A DNA stretch of 64,000 nucleotides from Pseudomonas sp. WS 5079 (GTDB taxonomy: Bacteria; Pseudomonadota; Gammaproteobacteria; Pseudomonadales; Pseudomonadaceae). The notes below the pieces were generated by a model, which saw only the letters and a program-made list of their open reading frames with translations, did no database searches and was not told the DNA's origin. Below, piece by piece: positions 54,237 through 64,000 of the stretch (position 1 is the stretch's first letter; every line of letters begins with the position of its first letter). The translations under genes and the position numbers were made by a program. The stretch is from contig NZ_JAAQWN010000002.1 in NCBI RefSeq assembly GCF_012985465.1, positions 310,001-374,000 of the forward strand, in the 5' to 3' direction.

Positions 54237-55139
54237 TTACAGGTCGCCGTAGCCCAGGGAGCGCAGTGCGCGCTCATCATCAGACCAGCCACCCTTAACC
54301 TTCACCCACAGGTTAAGCATGATCTTGGAATCGAACAGCAATTCCATGTCCTTGCGCGCCTCGGTGCCGATGCGCTTGATGCGCTCGCCCTTGTCGCCAA
54401 TGATGATTTTTTTCTGGCCGTCACGTTCGACGAGGATCAGCGCATGGATATGCAGGGTCTTGCCCTGCTGCTTGAACTCTTCGATTTCCACGGTGATCTG
54501 GTACGGCAGCTCGGCACCCATCTGGCGCATGATTTTCTCGCGTACCAGTTCGGCGGCGAGGAAACGGCTGCTGCGGTCGGTGATCTGGTCTTCCGGGAAG
54601 AAGTGCTCGTTCTCCGGCAGGTAGCCGGCGATCACCCGCTCCAGGGCTTCGAGGTTGTGCCCGTGCTGGGCCGAGATCGGCATGATCTGGGCGTTCGGCA
54701 GTTGTTCCTGCAACCAGCTCAGGTGCGGCATCAACTCGGCTTTGTCTTCGATACGGTCGGTCTTGTTCAGCGCGACGATCAACGGGCCGGTGACATACTG
54801 CACACGCTCCAGCACCATCTGGTCCTCATCGGTCCACTTGGTGCGGTCAACCACGAAGATCACCACGTCGACGTCTTTCAACGCCGCCGAAGCGGTCTTG
54901 TTCATGTAGCGGTTCAGGGCTTTCTCGCCGCCTTTGTGCATGCCCGGGGTGTCGACATAGACCGCTTGCACGTTGCCTTCGGTCTTGATGCCCAGCATGT
55001 TGTGGCGGGTGGTCTGCGGCTTGCGCGAGGTGATCGCCAGCTTCTGCCCCAGGATATGGTTGAGCAGCGTGGACTTGCCCACGTTGGGACGGCCGACGAT
55101 GGCAACATAGCCACAGCGTGTTGCGGTTGAATCAGTCAT
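54237..55139 (-). CDS. era: GTPase Era
   Basis: The 300-residue protein has the GTPase motifs GRPNVGKS (G1), DTPGMH (G3) and NKTD (G4), then a C-terminal KH domain with [14 protein letters not shown] near 240 that binds the 3' end of 16S rRNA. Era takes part in 30S assembly. ATG 55139 lies seven bases after GGAG, and the first eight bases overlap the rnc stop (ATGACTGA), so the two are translationally coupled. Two more upstream ATGs are in frame but inside rnc. Confidence 0.96.
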   Translation of the reverse strand: MTDSTATRCGYVAIVGRPNVGKSTLLNHILGQKLAITSRKPQTTRHNMLGIKTEGNVQAVYVDTPGMHKGGEKALNRYMNKTASAALKDVDVVIFVVDRTKWTDEDQMVLERVQYVTGPLIVALNKTDRIEDKAELMPHLSWLQEQLPNAQIMPISAQHGHNLEALERVIAGYLPENEHFFPEDQITDRSSRFLAAELVREKIMRQMGAELPYQITVEIEEFKQQGKTLHIHALILVERDGQKKIIIGDKGERIKRIGTEARKDMELLFDSKIMLNLWVKVKGGWSDDERALRSLGYGDL

Positions 55140-55821
55140 GGCCATTCTCCACGCCCAGGGCAATCAGTGCTGCAGCGGCCGCTACCTGTTCGGCAATACG
55201 ACGGCTCACACCCTGACCTCGGCTTTTTTCGTTCAATAAGGTGACTTCGCATTCGACGAAGAACACACGGCAATGCGGCTCACCCTGGATATCCACCACT
55301 TCGTAGCGTGGCAGTTCGCAGCCGCGCGACTGCAAAAATTCCTGCAAGCGGGTCTTGGGATCCTTGTTGGTATCCACCAGGGTCAGGCTGTCGATTTCCG
55401 ACGCCAGCCAGGCCATGACCCGCTCCTTGGCCACTTCCATCCCGGCATCGAGATAGATCGCGCCGATCAGGGCTTCCAGGGCATCGGCCAGGATCGACTC
55501 GCGGCGGAAACCGCCGCTTTTCAACTCGCCGGAACCCAGGCGCAGGTATTCGCCCAAGTCAAAACCACGGGCCAGGACGGCCAGGGTCTCGCCTTTCACC
55601 AGGCGCGCGCGCAGGCGCGACAACTGGCCTTCACGGGCCAGGGGGAAGCGGTTGAACAGGGCTTCGCCAGCGGCGAAGTTGAGGATGGCATCACCGAGGA
55701 ATTCCAGGCGTTCGTTGTTGCGCCCGGCAAAACTGCGGTGTGTGAGGGCAAGGACCATCAATTCCTGGTCCTTGAAGGTGTAGCCGAGCTGACGCTCAAG
55801 ACGACTCAAAGAAACGCTCAC
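55132..55821 (-). CDS. rnc: Ribonuclease III
   Basis: The 229-residue protein has the RNase III signature [15 protein letters not shown] near 34-48, a second acidic site [15 protein letters not shown] near 112, and a C-terminal double-stranded RNA-binding domain from about 155 ([14 protein letters not shown]). It processes rRNA precursors and regulates mRNAs. The gap to lepB is only 154 bp and carries a hairpin after lepB, so rnc probably has its own promoter there. Confidence 0.96.
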   Translation of the reverse strand: MSVSLSRLERQLGYTFKDQELMVLALTHRSFAGRNNERLEFLGDAILNFAAGEALFNRFPLAREGQLSRLRARLVKGETLAVLARGFDLGEYLRLGSGELKSGGFRRESILADALEALIGAIYLDAGMEVAKERVMAWLASEIDSLTLVDTNKDPKTRLQEFLQSRGCELPRYEVVDIQGEPHCRVFFVECEVTLLNEKSRGQGVSRRIAEQVAAAAALIALGVENGHD

Positions 55822-55947
55822 GGTTTACCTACTTTCAGTACGTGGCGGCAAAGGCCATCGACGATTAACGCTGTGTTCAAATTCAAATCCTGGCAATGCT
55901 GTGTGTTGCTCGAGGCCGGACCAATGTCCAAGCCCCAGAAAAGCATT

Positions 55948-55969
55948 CGGCGCTGTGTTCACAGCGCCG
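55948..55969 (-). terminator. Hairpin after lepB
   Basis: CGGCGCTGTG and CACAGCGCCG pair perfectly with a 2-nt centre, 6 bp past the lepB stop. The following bases are AATGCTTTTC, a weak T-tract. It may partly end the lepA-lepB message. The rest of the gap to 55822 has only short fortuitous frames. Confidence 0.6.
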
Positions 55970-55975
55970 CATGGA

Positions 55976-56830
55976 TTACTTGATCAGCCCCACCCGCGAG
56001 AAGTTCGGCAGGTGGCTGAGCTTGGGTTCGGGCCAGCTCATCCAGACCGCGAAGGCCTTGCCGACGATATTCTGGTCGGGAACCATGCCCAGCAGCTCCT
56101 TGGGAATGCTTGGATCATCCCAGTAGCGGCTGTCATTGGAGTTGTCGCGGTTGTCGCCCATCATGAAGTAGTGCCCGGCAGGCACGGTCCACTGGTTGTC
56201 GGGCGGCGAACGGTAGCGGCTCATTTCCTTGCGGATCTGGTGCTCGACCGCCCCGAGTTTTTCCTCGTACAGCTCGGCGCTGCCCAGGGTGTTCGGCTCG
56301 GAACCGATGAGTTTCTCGGCCACCGATTCGCCATTGACGAACAGGCGCTTGTCGCTGGTGTAGCGGATCACGTCACCCGGCAGGCCGACCACACGCTTGA
56401 TGTAGTTGACGTTCGGGTCGCTTGGGTAGCGGAACACCATCACATCGCCGCGCTGCGGATCACCCACCTCGATGATTTTCTTGTCGATCACCGGCAAGCG
56501 GATCCCGTAGGAAAACTTGTTCACCAGGATGAAGTCGCCCACATCCAGGGTTGGTTTCATCGAGCCCGAAGGAATCTGGAACGGCTCTACCAGAAACGAG
56601 CGCAGCACCAGCACGATGAACAACACCGGGAAGAACGACTTGCCGTATTCAACCAGCAAAGGCTCTTTGTTCAGCTTCTCGATCACTACGCCATCGGGCT
56701 GGCTGACGCTGCCCTGATAGGACGCGATGGCCGCCCGACGACGCGGGGCGAAGAACAGCAGATCGAGCAGCGCCAGGAGACCACAGACGGCAACGGCGAT
56801 GACCAGCAACAGCGGGAAATTTAGTGACAT
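55976..56830 (-). CDS. lepB: Signal peptidase I
   Basis: The 284-residue protein has two N-terminal membrane helices (about 5-25 and 66-80) and a periplasmic catalytic domain. The Ser/Lys dyad is S90 (PSGSMKPTL) and K145 (NYIKRVVGLPGD), the same numbers as in E. coli LepB, and HYFMMGDNRDNSNDSR near 233 is box E. It removes signal peptides from exported proteins. It follows lepA after 5 bp and is cotranscribed. Confidence 0.96.
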   Translation of the reverse strand: MSLNFPLLLVIAVAVCGLLALLDLLFFAPRRRAAIASYQGSVSQPDGVVIEKLNKEPLLVEYGKSFFPVLFIVLVLRSFLVEPFQIPSGSMKPTLDVGDFILVNKFSYGIRLPVIDKKIIEVGDPQRGDVMVFRYPSDPNVNYIKRVVGLPGDVIRYTSDKRLFVNGESVAEKLIGSEPNTLGSAELYEEKLGAVEHQIRKEMSRYRSPPDNQWTVPAGHYFMMGDNRDNSNDSRYWDDPSIPKELLGMVPDQNIVGKAFAVWMSWPEPKLSHLPNFSRVGLIK

Positions 56831-56835
56831 AGGAC

Positions 56836-58635
56836 CTAACTATCCAACCTGAGCACCGCAAGGAAGGCTTCTTGTGGAATTTCCACGTTGCCCACTTGCT
56901 TCATGCGTTTTTTACCGGCCTTTTGCTTCTCGAGCAGCTTGCGCTTACGGCTCACGTCGCCGCCATAGCATTTGGCCAGTACGTTCTTTCTGAGTGCCTT
57001 GACGGAAGTCCGCGCAATGATCTGCCCGCCAATGGCGGCCTGGATCGCGACGTCGAACATCTGGCGCGGAATCAGTTCTTTCATCTTCTCGGTCAGTTGG
57101 CGACCTTTGTAGTGCGCATTGTCCTTGTGGACGATGAGCGCCAGGGCATCAACCTTGTCACCGTTGATCAATACATCGAGCTTCACCAGATTGGCCGATT
57201 GATAACGGTCGAAATGGTAATCCAGCGAAGCATAGCCGCGACTGGTGGATTTGAGACGGTCAAAGAAGTCCAGGACCACTTCGTTCATCGGCAAATCGTA
57301 GGTCACTTGGACCTGGGTACCGAGGAACAGCATGTCGTGCTGCACGCCACGCTTTTCGATACACAGGGTAATGACGTTGCCCAGGTGTTCCTGCGGCACG
57401 AGAATATTGGCGCGCACGATCGGTTCGCGCATGTCTTCGATGGACGACAGATCCGGCAACTTGGACGGGTTGTCGACGTAAATCGTTTCACCGGTTTTCA
57501 GCGCCAGCTCAAAAATAACGGTTGGCGCGGTGGTGATCAGGTCCAGGTCGTACTCGCGCTCCAGGCGCTCCTGGATGATCTCCATGTGCAGCATGCCCAG
57601 GAACCCGCAGCGGAAGCCGAAGCCCAGGGCATCGGAGCTTTCCGGGGTGTACTGCAACGACGAGTCGTTGAGGGTCAGCTTTTGCAGGGCTTCGCGAAAA
57701 TCCTCGAAGTCGTCGGAGCTGACCGGGAACAGACCGGCATAAACCTGTGGCTGGATGCGCTTGAAACCTGGCAGCACGTCGACATCAGGCGTCGAGCTCA
57801 AGGTCAGGGTGTCACCGACCGGCGCACCGTGGATATCCTTGATACCGGCAATGATGAAGCCTACTTCACCGGCTTTCAGATCAGTGGTAGCGGTGTGCTT
57901 GGGGTTGAATACACCGACGCTGTCCACCAGGTGGATCTTGCCGGTGGACTTGACCAGAATCTTGTCGCCCTTCTTCACCCGGCCATGGCGCACGCGTACC
58001 AGGGACACAACGCCCAGGTAGTTGTCGAACCAGGAGTCGATGATCAACGCTTGCAGCGGATCTTCGTAGTTGCCGGTTGGCGCGGGAATGGTCTTGACCA
58101 GGCGCTCGAGCACTTCGTCGACACCCAGGCCAGTCTTGGCGCTGCACTCGACGGCGTCGGTGGCGTCAATGCCGATGATTTTTTCGATTTCTTCCTTCAC
58201 GCGGTCCGGATCGGCCTGTGGCAGGTCGATCTTGTTCAGCACCGGCATGACTTCCAGGCCCTGCTCGATGGCGGTGTAGCAGTTGGCCACGGACTGGGCT
58301 TCTACGCCCTGGCCCGCATCCACTACCAGCAACGCGCCTTCACAGGCCGCCAGGGAACGGCTGACTTCATAGGTAAAGTCGACGTGGCCCGGGGTGTCAA
58401 TGAAGTTCAGCTGGTACTTGATACCGTCTTTGGCGGTGTAGTACAGGGTAACGCTGTGGGCCTTGATGGTGATCCCGCGCTCGCGTTCGAGGTCCATGGA
58501 GTCCAGGACCTGGGCTTCCATTTCACGCTCGGCAAGGCCGCCGCACATCTGGATGAATCGATCGGCCAGCGTCGACTTACCATGGTCAATGTGGGCGATG
58601 ATGGAGAAATTGCGGATATGACTCAAATCACTCAC
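56836..58635 (-). CDS. lepA: Elongation factor 4
   Basis: The 599-residue protein has GTPase motifs AHIDHGKST (G1), DTPGHVDF (G3) and [10 protein letters not shown] (G4), then EF-G-like domains and the unique LepA C-terminus ([23 protein letters not shown] near 560). It binds stalled or assembling ribosomes. A TACAAT box 55 bp upstream of the start could be its -10. The next gene upstream is lptG; mucD, which I recall next to lepA in P. aeruginosa, is not in the window. Confidence 0.96.
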
Positions 58636-58735
58636 GGATCAACACTCAAAAAGGCTGCAGGCAGATTGCCCGCTGAAAAATAGCCGGGAATTGTACCTGA
58701 TGCTCGGGCCAGACGTCATCTTTGGCGACCAATAA

Positions 58736-58772
58736 CAAAAATGCCCCGTTCTTGCGAATGGGGCATTTTTTG
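58736..58772 (-). terminator. Intrinsic terminator of lptG
   Basis: AAAAATGCCCC pairs with GGGGCATTTTTT, with the stem extended by GTTC/GAAT including a wobble. It lies just past the lptG stop, so lptFG transcription should not continue into lepA. Confidence 0.88.
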
Positions 58773-58787
58773 TTCAACAAGCGCGGA

Positions 58788-59867
58788 TCAACCGGCCCGG
58801 CGCAGCAGCCAGAACCCGGCCAGGGCACAGATGGCGGTCGGCACCAGCACCGCAAACAGCGGCGAGAAGCCGAATACCAGGCTCGACGGCCCCAGCAGGT
58901 CCTGGGCAATGCGGAAGGTGAAACCGACCAATACCCCGGTAAATACCCGCTGGCCCAGGGTTACCGAGCGCAACGGGCCGAAAATAAACGAAATCGCCAT
59001 CAACACCAGTGCAGCGGTCACCACCGGCTGCAACACCTTGACCCAAAATGCCAGCCAGTAGCGGCCGTTGTTCAGGCCCTGGTCCTTGAGGTAGTGGATA
59101 TAGCTCCACAAACCGGAGATCGGCAGGCTTTCCGGGATCATCACCACGGTATTGAGCAGTTCCGGCTTGAGCGCGATGTCCCAGGCCTGTGTCGGCTCGT
59201 TGATCACCTCGGTGCTGGCCTCGGTGCCTTTGCCGGGGTTGCGGAAATGAGTGGTGGTGACATCGCTCAACACCCACTGGTTGTCATTGAACTGTGCCCG
59301 TTTGGCAAAGCTCGACGACAGCATGTGGCGCTCTTCATCAAAGCGATAACGGGTGACACCCACCAACAGGCCACCGGGTTGCACCGCGTTGATGTGGATG
59401 AATTCATCGCCCTGGCGGTGCCACAGGCCTCGCTTGGAGCTCTGGGCATCGCCCGAACCCTGGGCCAGCGCACGGTTGGCCTGGGCGGTGGTTTCCGCCG
59501 GTGGCGCCACGTATTCGCCGATCAATACACTGGCGGCCATCAGCAGCAGCATGGGTTTCATCACGGCCCAGACGATACGGGCGATGGACACCCCCGCCGC
59601 GCGCATGATGGTCAGCTCGCTGTTGCTGGCCAGGCTGCCCAGGCCGATCAGGCAGCCGATCAGCGCGGCCATCGGCATCATGTCGTAGAGGCGGCGCGGT
59701 GCGGTCAGCGCCACGTAGCTCAGTACGTCAGTGACCGTGTAGGTATCGGTGACGTTGCCCACTTCATCAATGAAGGCAAACAACGACGCCAACCCGAGGA
59801 TGATGCCCAATACCGCCAGGATGGCGACCAGTACGCTGCTACCGATGTAGCGATCCAACTTACCCAC
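58788..59867 (-). CDS. lptG: LPS export permease LptG
   Basis: The 359-residue protein has six membrane helices: three N-terminal (LDRYIGSSVLVAILAVLGII...), a large periplasmic beta-jellyroll, and three C-terminal. SNSELTIMRAAGVS near 82 is the coupling-helix region contacting LptB. With LptF and LptB it extracts lipopolysaccharide from the inner membrane. GTG 59867 follows AGGAG and overlaps the lptF stop by 8 bp. Confidence 0.94.
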   Translation of the reverse strand: MGKLDRYIGSSVLVAILAVLGIILGLASLFAFIDEVGNVTDTYTVTDVLSYVALTAPRRLYDMMPMAALIGCLIGLGSLASNSELTIMRAAGVSIARIVWAVMKPMLLLMAASVLIGEYVAPPAETTAQANRALAQGSGDAQSSKRGLWHRQGDEFIHINAVQPGGLLVGVTRYRFDEERHMLSSSFAKRAQFNDNQWVLSDVTTTHFRNPGKGTEASTEVINEPTQAWDIALKPELLNTVVMIPESLPISGLWSYIHYLKDQGLNNGRYWLAFWVKVLQPVVTAALVLMAISFIFGPLRSVTLGQRVFTGVLVGFTFRIAQDLLGPSSLVFGFSPLFAVLVPTAICALAGFWLLRRAG

Positions 59868-60978
59868 GAGCCATCTCCTTCATGCCGCGACGGCTCTGCA
59901 TTTTCAAGCGAATCGGTTCCCAATACAGCAGGCCCAGGCCAATCACCAGGAAGATGCCGTGGACCCACCACAGCCCCAGGGTCGGCGACAGCTTGCCCTT
60001 CTCCAGGGAGCCACGGGCGGAAATCAGGATGGTCAGGTAGGCCATGTACAGCAGGATCGCCGGCAGCAGCTTGAGGAAGCGGCCCTGGCGCGGGTTGACC
60101 CGGGACAGCGGCACCGCCATCAGCGTGACGATAAACACCAGCAGTGGCAGGGAAATACGCCATTGCAGTTCGGCAATCGAGCGCAACTCCTTGCTGCCGA
60201 TCAGGGCCGGGGTCGGGATCGCGTCGCGGTCGGTGACCTCGTTGCTCACATCCGGCCGGGCCAGCATCACCCCGTAGGTGTCGTACTTGATGGCGCGGTA
60301 GTCGGCCTGGCCGGGGCTGCCGTCGTAGCGATAGCCGTTCTCCAGGATCAGGTAGCGGCTGCCATCCGGACGCACTTCCTGGCGCCCGCTATCGGCCACC
60401 AGTACGGAAATGCCACGGTCTTTCTTGTCCTGGCCCAGGCGCTTCTCGGAGATGAACACGCCGCCGAGGTTGGCCCGATCGTCGGTCATGCGCTCGGTGT
60501 AGGTCACGCGGGTGCCGTCGTTGAGCGCCTGGAAGCGGCCCGGCTCGAGGGTGTCGAACTCGGTCATCGCGTCCTGTTTGTTGAGCACCAGTTGGAACTG
60601 CATGGCGCCCTGGGGGGCCAGGCTCAGGCTCAACCAGGCCACCACCAGCGCCACGCCAGTGGCCGGGACCATGGTCATGGCCAGCAGGCGCTGCTGGCTC
60701 ATGCCGGTGGCAGAGAGCACGGTCATCTCGCTTTCGAGGTAGAGCCGGCCATAGGCCAGCAGGATCCCGAGAAACAGGCCCAGGGGCAGGATCAGTTGCA
60801 GGAACCCCGGCAGGCGAAAGCCCATGATCAGGAACAGCGAACCCGGATCCAGGGCCCCCGAGGCAGCCTGGGCCAGGTATTTGACGAAACGACCACTCAT
60901 GATGATGACCAGCAACACCGCACTCACGGCACTCAGGGTCAGCAGGACTTCGCGGGACAGATAACGGAAGACAATCAA
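59860..60978 (-). CDS. lptF: LPS export permease LptF
   Basis: The product of 372 residues begins IVFRYLSREVLLTLSAVSAVL and has six membrane helices around a periplasmic domain; ESEMTVLSATGMSQQRLL near 85 is the coupling region. It pairs with LptG in the LPS transporter. TTG 60978 is chosen because GGAG lies eight bases upstream and known homologues begin MIVFRYL; GTG three codons earlier (60987) touches that GGAG and is the alternative. The divergent pepA lies 282 bp away; the gap shows no gene. Confidence 0.92.
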   Translation of the reverse strand: MIVFRYLSREVLLTLSAVSAVLLVIIMSGRFVKYLAQAASGALDPGSLFLIMGFRLPGFLQLILPLGLFLGILLAYGRLYLESEMTVLSATGMSQQRLLAMTMVPATGVALVVAWLSLSLAPQGAMQFQLVLNKQDAMTEFDTLEPGRFQALNDGTRVTYTERMTDDRANLGGVFISEKRLGQDKKDRGISVLVADSGRQEVRPDGSRYLILENGYRYDGSPGQADYRAIKYDTYGVMLARPDVSNEVTDRDAIPTPALIGSKELRSIAELQWRISLPLLVFIVTLMAVPLSRVNPRQGRFLKLLPAILLYMAYLTILISARGSLEKGKLSPTLGLWWVHGIFLVIGLGLLYWEPIRLKMQSRRGMKEMARG

Positions 60979-61239
60979 ACCAGACACTCCAGGGTTGTCA
61001 GGCTAAGGCGGCCAAACAAGCAAGCATATCAAGTCGCCCCGTTGACACGGGCCGGCGAAAAAGATGGCGCATTATCCTGTGATTGTCGGCGCCTGTCACG
61101 GAGCTTGCTCACAGCCGTGCACAAAGCTGGCGTCAAGGGTTGTCAGGCTCGGGCGGCGCGGTACAAACTGCGGGCCTTGTCGGGCTCGCCTACAGGCGGC
61201 CCAGCCTACAGGCCGGAGTACAGACTCCAGGCTCTTTGA

Positions 61240-62751
<1,512 letters not shown>

Positions 62752-62774
62752 ACATCACGGCCCCTGCTTGACCC

Positions 62775-62874
62775 TGTAGGAGCGAGCTTGCTCGCGAAAA
62801 ACCTGAGGACAACGCGTTCATTCAGAATGAACGCGTCATCGTTAACGATTTTCGCGAGCAAGCTCGCTCCTACA
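62775..62874. repeat. REPIN (TGTAGGAGCGAGC type)
   Basis: A 100-bp element ending in TGTAGGAGCGAGCTTGCTCG and its complement. Inside is another inverted repeat, ACGCGTTCATT and AATGAACGCGT, so the whole element can fold as one long cruciform. It lies between pepA and holC. Confidence 0.87.
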
Positions 62875-62906
62875 GGTAAAGCATGCAGGCCGCTGCAGGA
62901 CATGTA

Positions 62907-63335
62907 ATGACCCAAGTCGACTTCTATATATTGCCCAGCGCCGATCCGTCGGCGCGCCTGGACTTTGCCTGCAAGCTCACGGAAAAAGCCTGGCGCATGG
63001 GCCATCGCATCTACCTGCATTGCAGCGACAGCGCCCAGCGTGACGACCTCGATGCCCGCCTGTGGCGCTTCAAGGGCGAGAGCTTCGTGCCCCACGGCCC
63101 CGCAGAATCGGAGCCTGAGAGCCTGGTGGTACTGGGTGTGGGCGACAGTTGTGGTGATCACCATGACCTGTTGGTCAACCTGGACCTGAAAGTGCCGGCG
63201 TTCGCCAAGGGTTTCGCCCGCGTGGCGGAAGTGGTGGTGGAAGATCCGGCTATTCGTCAGGCCGCGCGGGAGAGTTTCCGTTTCTACCGCGAACAGGGCT
63301 ATTCTCTGCAAGATCACCGATTACAGCGACTCTGA
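62907..63335 (+). CDS. holC: DNA polymerase III chi subunit
   Basis: The 142-residue protein begins MTQVDFYILPS and has the HolC pattern CKLTEKAWRMGHRIYLHC near 22, LWRFKGESFVPH near 50 and the C-terminal FRFYREQGYSLQDH. Chi links the clamp loader to SSB. ATG 62907 has AGGA eight bases upstream; an earlier in-frame ATG is adjacent to the REPIN. Its place between pepA and valS is the classic gammaproteobacterial order. Confidence 0.95.
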   Translation: MTQVDFYILPSADPSARLDFACKLTEKAWRMGHRIYLHCSDSAQRDDLDARLWRFKGESFVPHGPAESEPESLVVLGVGDSCGDHHDLLVNLDLKVPAFAKGFARVAEVVVEDPAIRQAARESFRFYREQGYSLQDHRLQRL

Positions 63336-63339
63336 GCAC

Positions 63340-63735
63340 ATGATGGACACTTCAAACCCGCTAAAACCGTCTGACCACCTGCTGGACGACCTTGAGTCGA
63401 TCCGCCAGTTGCTGGGTGATGACAACCTGCAACCACCGCTGCTGACCGATACCGTCGCAGAAGAGGTACAGATCCCCCTGCTGTTCGACCAGGTCGGCGC
63501 CAAGCCTGGCGTAGCCGAGCCTGTCGAGCCGCCCGTCGTACAAGCGGCGCCCACGCAACCTGCCGCCGAAAAAGCCCCCGACGCTCTGCTGCTGCACCTG
63601 GACAACGAACTGCGCGCCGCTGCGCAATTGATCATGCAGGACGTGATCGACGACTTTGCCCCGCACATCGAAACCGAGATCAAGCGCCGGATGGATGCGC
63701 GCATGGAGCGGTTGCTCAGCCAGTACCAGTCCTGA
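63340..63735 (+). CDS. Conserved hypothetical protein between holC and valS
   Basis: The 131-residue protein is acidic in its first half (HLLDDLESIRQLLGDDNLQPP), with a proline/alanine-rich linker (about 58-78), and ends in a likely amphipathic helix (QDVIDDFAPHIETEIKRRM) and Arg-rich tail. No enzyme motif or membrane segment is seen. It begins 4 bp after holC, so it is cotranscribed. The C-terminal helix looks like an oligomerisation or docking element, possibly for the clamp loader, but that is only a guess from location. Confidence 0.8.
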   Translation: MMDTSNPLKPSDHLLDDLESIRQLLGDDNLQPPLLTDTVAEEVQIPLLFDQVGAKPGVAEPVEPPVVQAAPTQPAAEKAPDALLLHLDNELRAAAQLIMQDVIDDFAPHIETEIKRRMDARMERLLSQYQS

Positions 63736-63742
63736 GATCCCC

Positions 63743-63770
63743 TGTAGGAGCGGGCAAGCCCGCTCCTACA
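63743..63770. repeat. Single REP palindrome
   Basis: TGTAGGAGCGGG and CCCGCTCCTACA pair perfectly around a CAAG loop, 7 bp after the preceding gene. It is a collapsed REP that may act as a terminator. Confidence 0.8.
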
Positions 63771-63877
63771 TTTGACCCGCGCCAGTCTTAGCCCTTCTCT
63801 TCGTCTCGCCCTCTCCCCTATCCCTCGTTATACTTGTCGGCTTTCCTGAATAAATGCCAACTAGGGTCCCGCCGCGC

Positions 63878-64000
63878 ATGGATAAGACCTACCAGCCGCA
63901 CGCTATTGAAACTTCCTGGTACCAGACCTGGGAGTCCGAGAACTATTTCGCTCCGCAAGGTGCGGGCGAGTCCTACACCATCATGATCCCGCCGCCGAAC
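63878..64000 (+). CDS. valS: Valyl-tRNA synthetase (5' part only)
   Basis: The first 41 codons are present, starting [20 protein letters not shown] and reaching YTIMIPPPN at the window edge, just before the HIGH region expected next. This opening is typical of ValRS, which charges tRNA-Val and edits threonine. Its position after holC agrees. A possible -10, TATACT, lies about 45 bp upstream. Confidence 0.95.
   Translation, partial: MDKTYQPHAIETSWYQTWESENYFAPQGAGESYTIMIPPPN

Noticed and set aside
61042..61047. TTGACA upstream of pepA as a -35 box
   Set aside because: No acceptable -10 occurs at 16-18 bp spacing, so a promoter call is not supported.

Overview
The window is chromosomal DNA from a fluorescent-group Pseudomonas. 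It has high GC and the usual Pseudomonas core genes (lepA-lepB, rnc-era-recO-pdxJ, lptF-lptG, pepA-holC-valS, cmoAB, asrA-icp). Most intergenic gaps hold REP/REPIN palindromes of the two classic P. fluorescens types (TGTGGGAGC... and TGTAGGAGC...). No tRNA, rRNA, CRISPR array, transposase or integrase was found.

Left third (1-25.6 kb), mostly accessory. It starts with a truncated Nudix hydrolase and a response-regulator-like protein in which both the receiver and the HD-GYP active sites look degenerate. Next come the zinc-independent L31 paralogue rpmE2 behind a Zur-like box, a glutamate-synthase-like FMN protein with a small monooxygenase, and a gtrA-gtrB-gtrII O-antigen glucosylation operon whose last gene is clearly low in GC. 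An OpgC-family membrane protein follows. Two giant leucine-rich-repeat/NEL-type E3 ubiquitin ligase proteins (about 2160 and 1670 residues) then flank a ProY-like permease, a small gene remnant and an unusual large penicillin-binding protein.

Middle (25.6-42 kb), surface structures and metal or sugar uptake. A six-gene CS1/CFA-type (alternate chaperone-usher) fimbrial operon has two chaperones and two pilin-like subunits, with a hairpin between the major pilin and the usher. Divergent from it are an NfeR-like PadR regulator and an NfeF-like ferric reductase behind a palindromic operator. A Pr6Pr membrane protein and a VF530 protein come next, then a Zur-boxed ZnuD-like TonB receptor. A tandem array of exactly 135-bp REPIN-containing units follows, then an OprB porin and membrane glucose dehydrogenase gcd, with a Cra/LacI-type palindrome upstream of the porin.

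Right third (42-64 kb), largely core. It holds a c-di-GMP phosphodiesterase with a degenerate GGDEF site, and the second Lon protease AsrA behind a near-consensus heat-shock promoter. Then come the chagasin-like inhibitor Icp, a YhhN lysoplasmalogenase, cmoA-cmoB, a Tat-exported multicopper oxidase coupled to tadA, and pdxJ-recO-era-rnc-lepB-lepA on the minus strand. The last block is lptG-lptF, pepA, holC, a small conserved protein and the first 41 codons of valS. As I recall the P. aeruginosa gene order, this joins two blocks that are far apart there (PA0767-PA0781 and PA3827-PA3834), which suggests a rearrangement immediately upstream of lepA.
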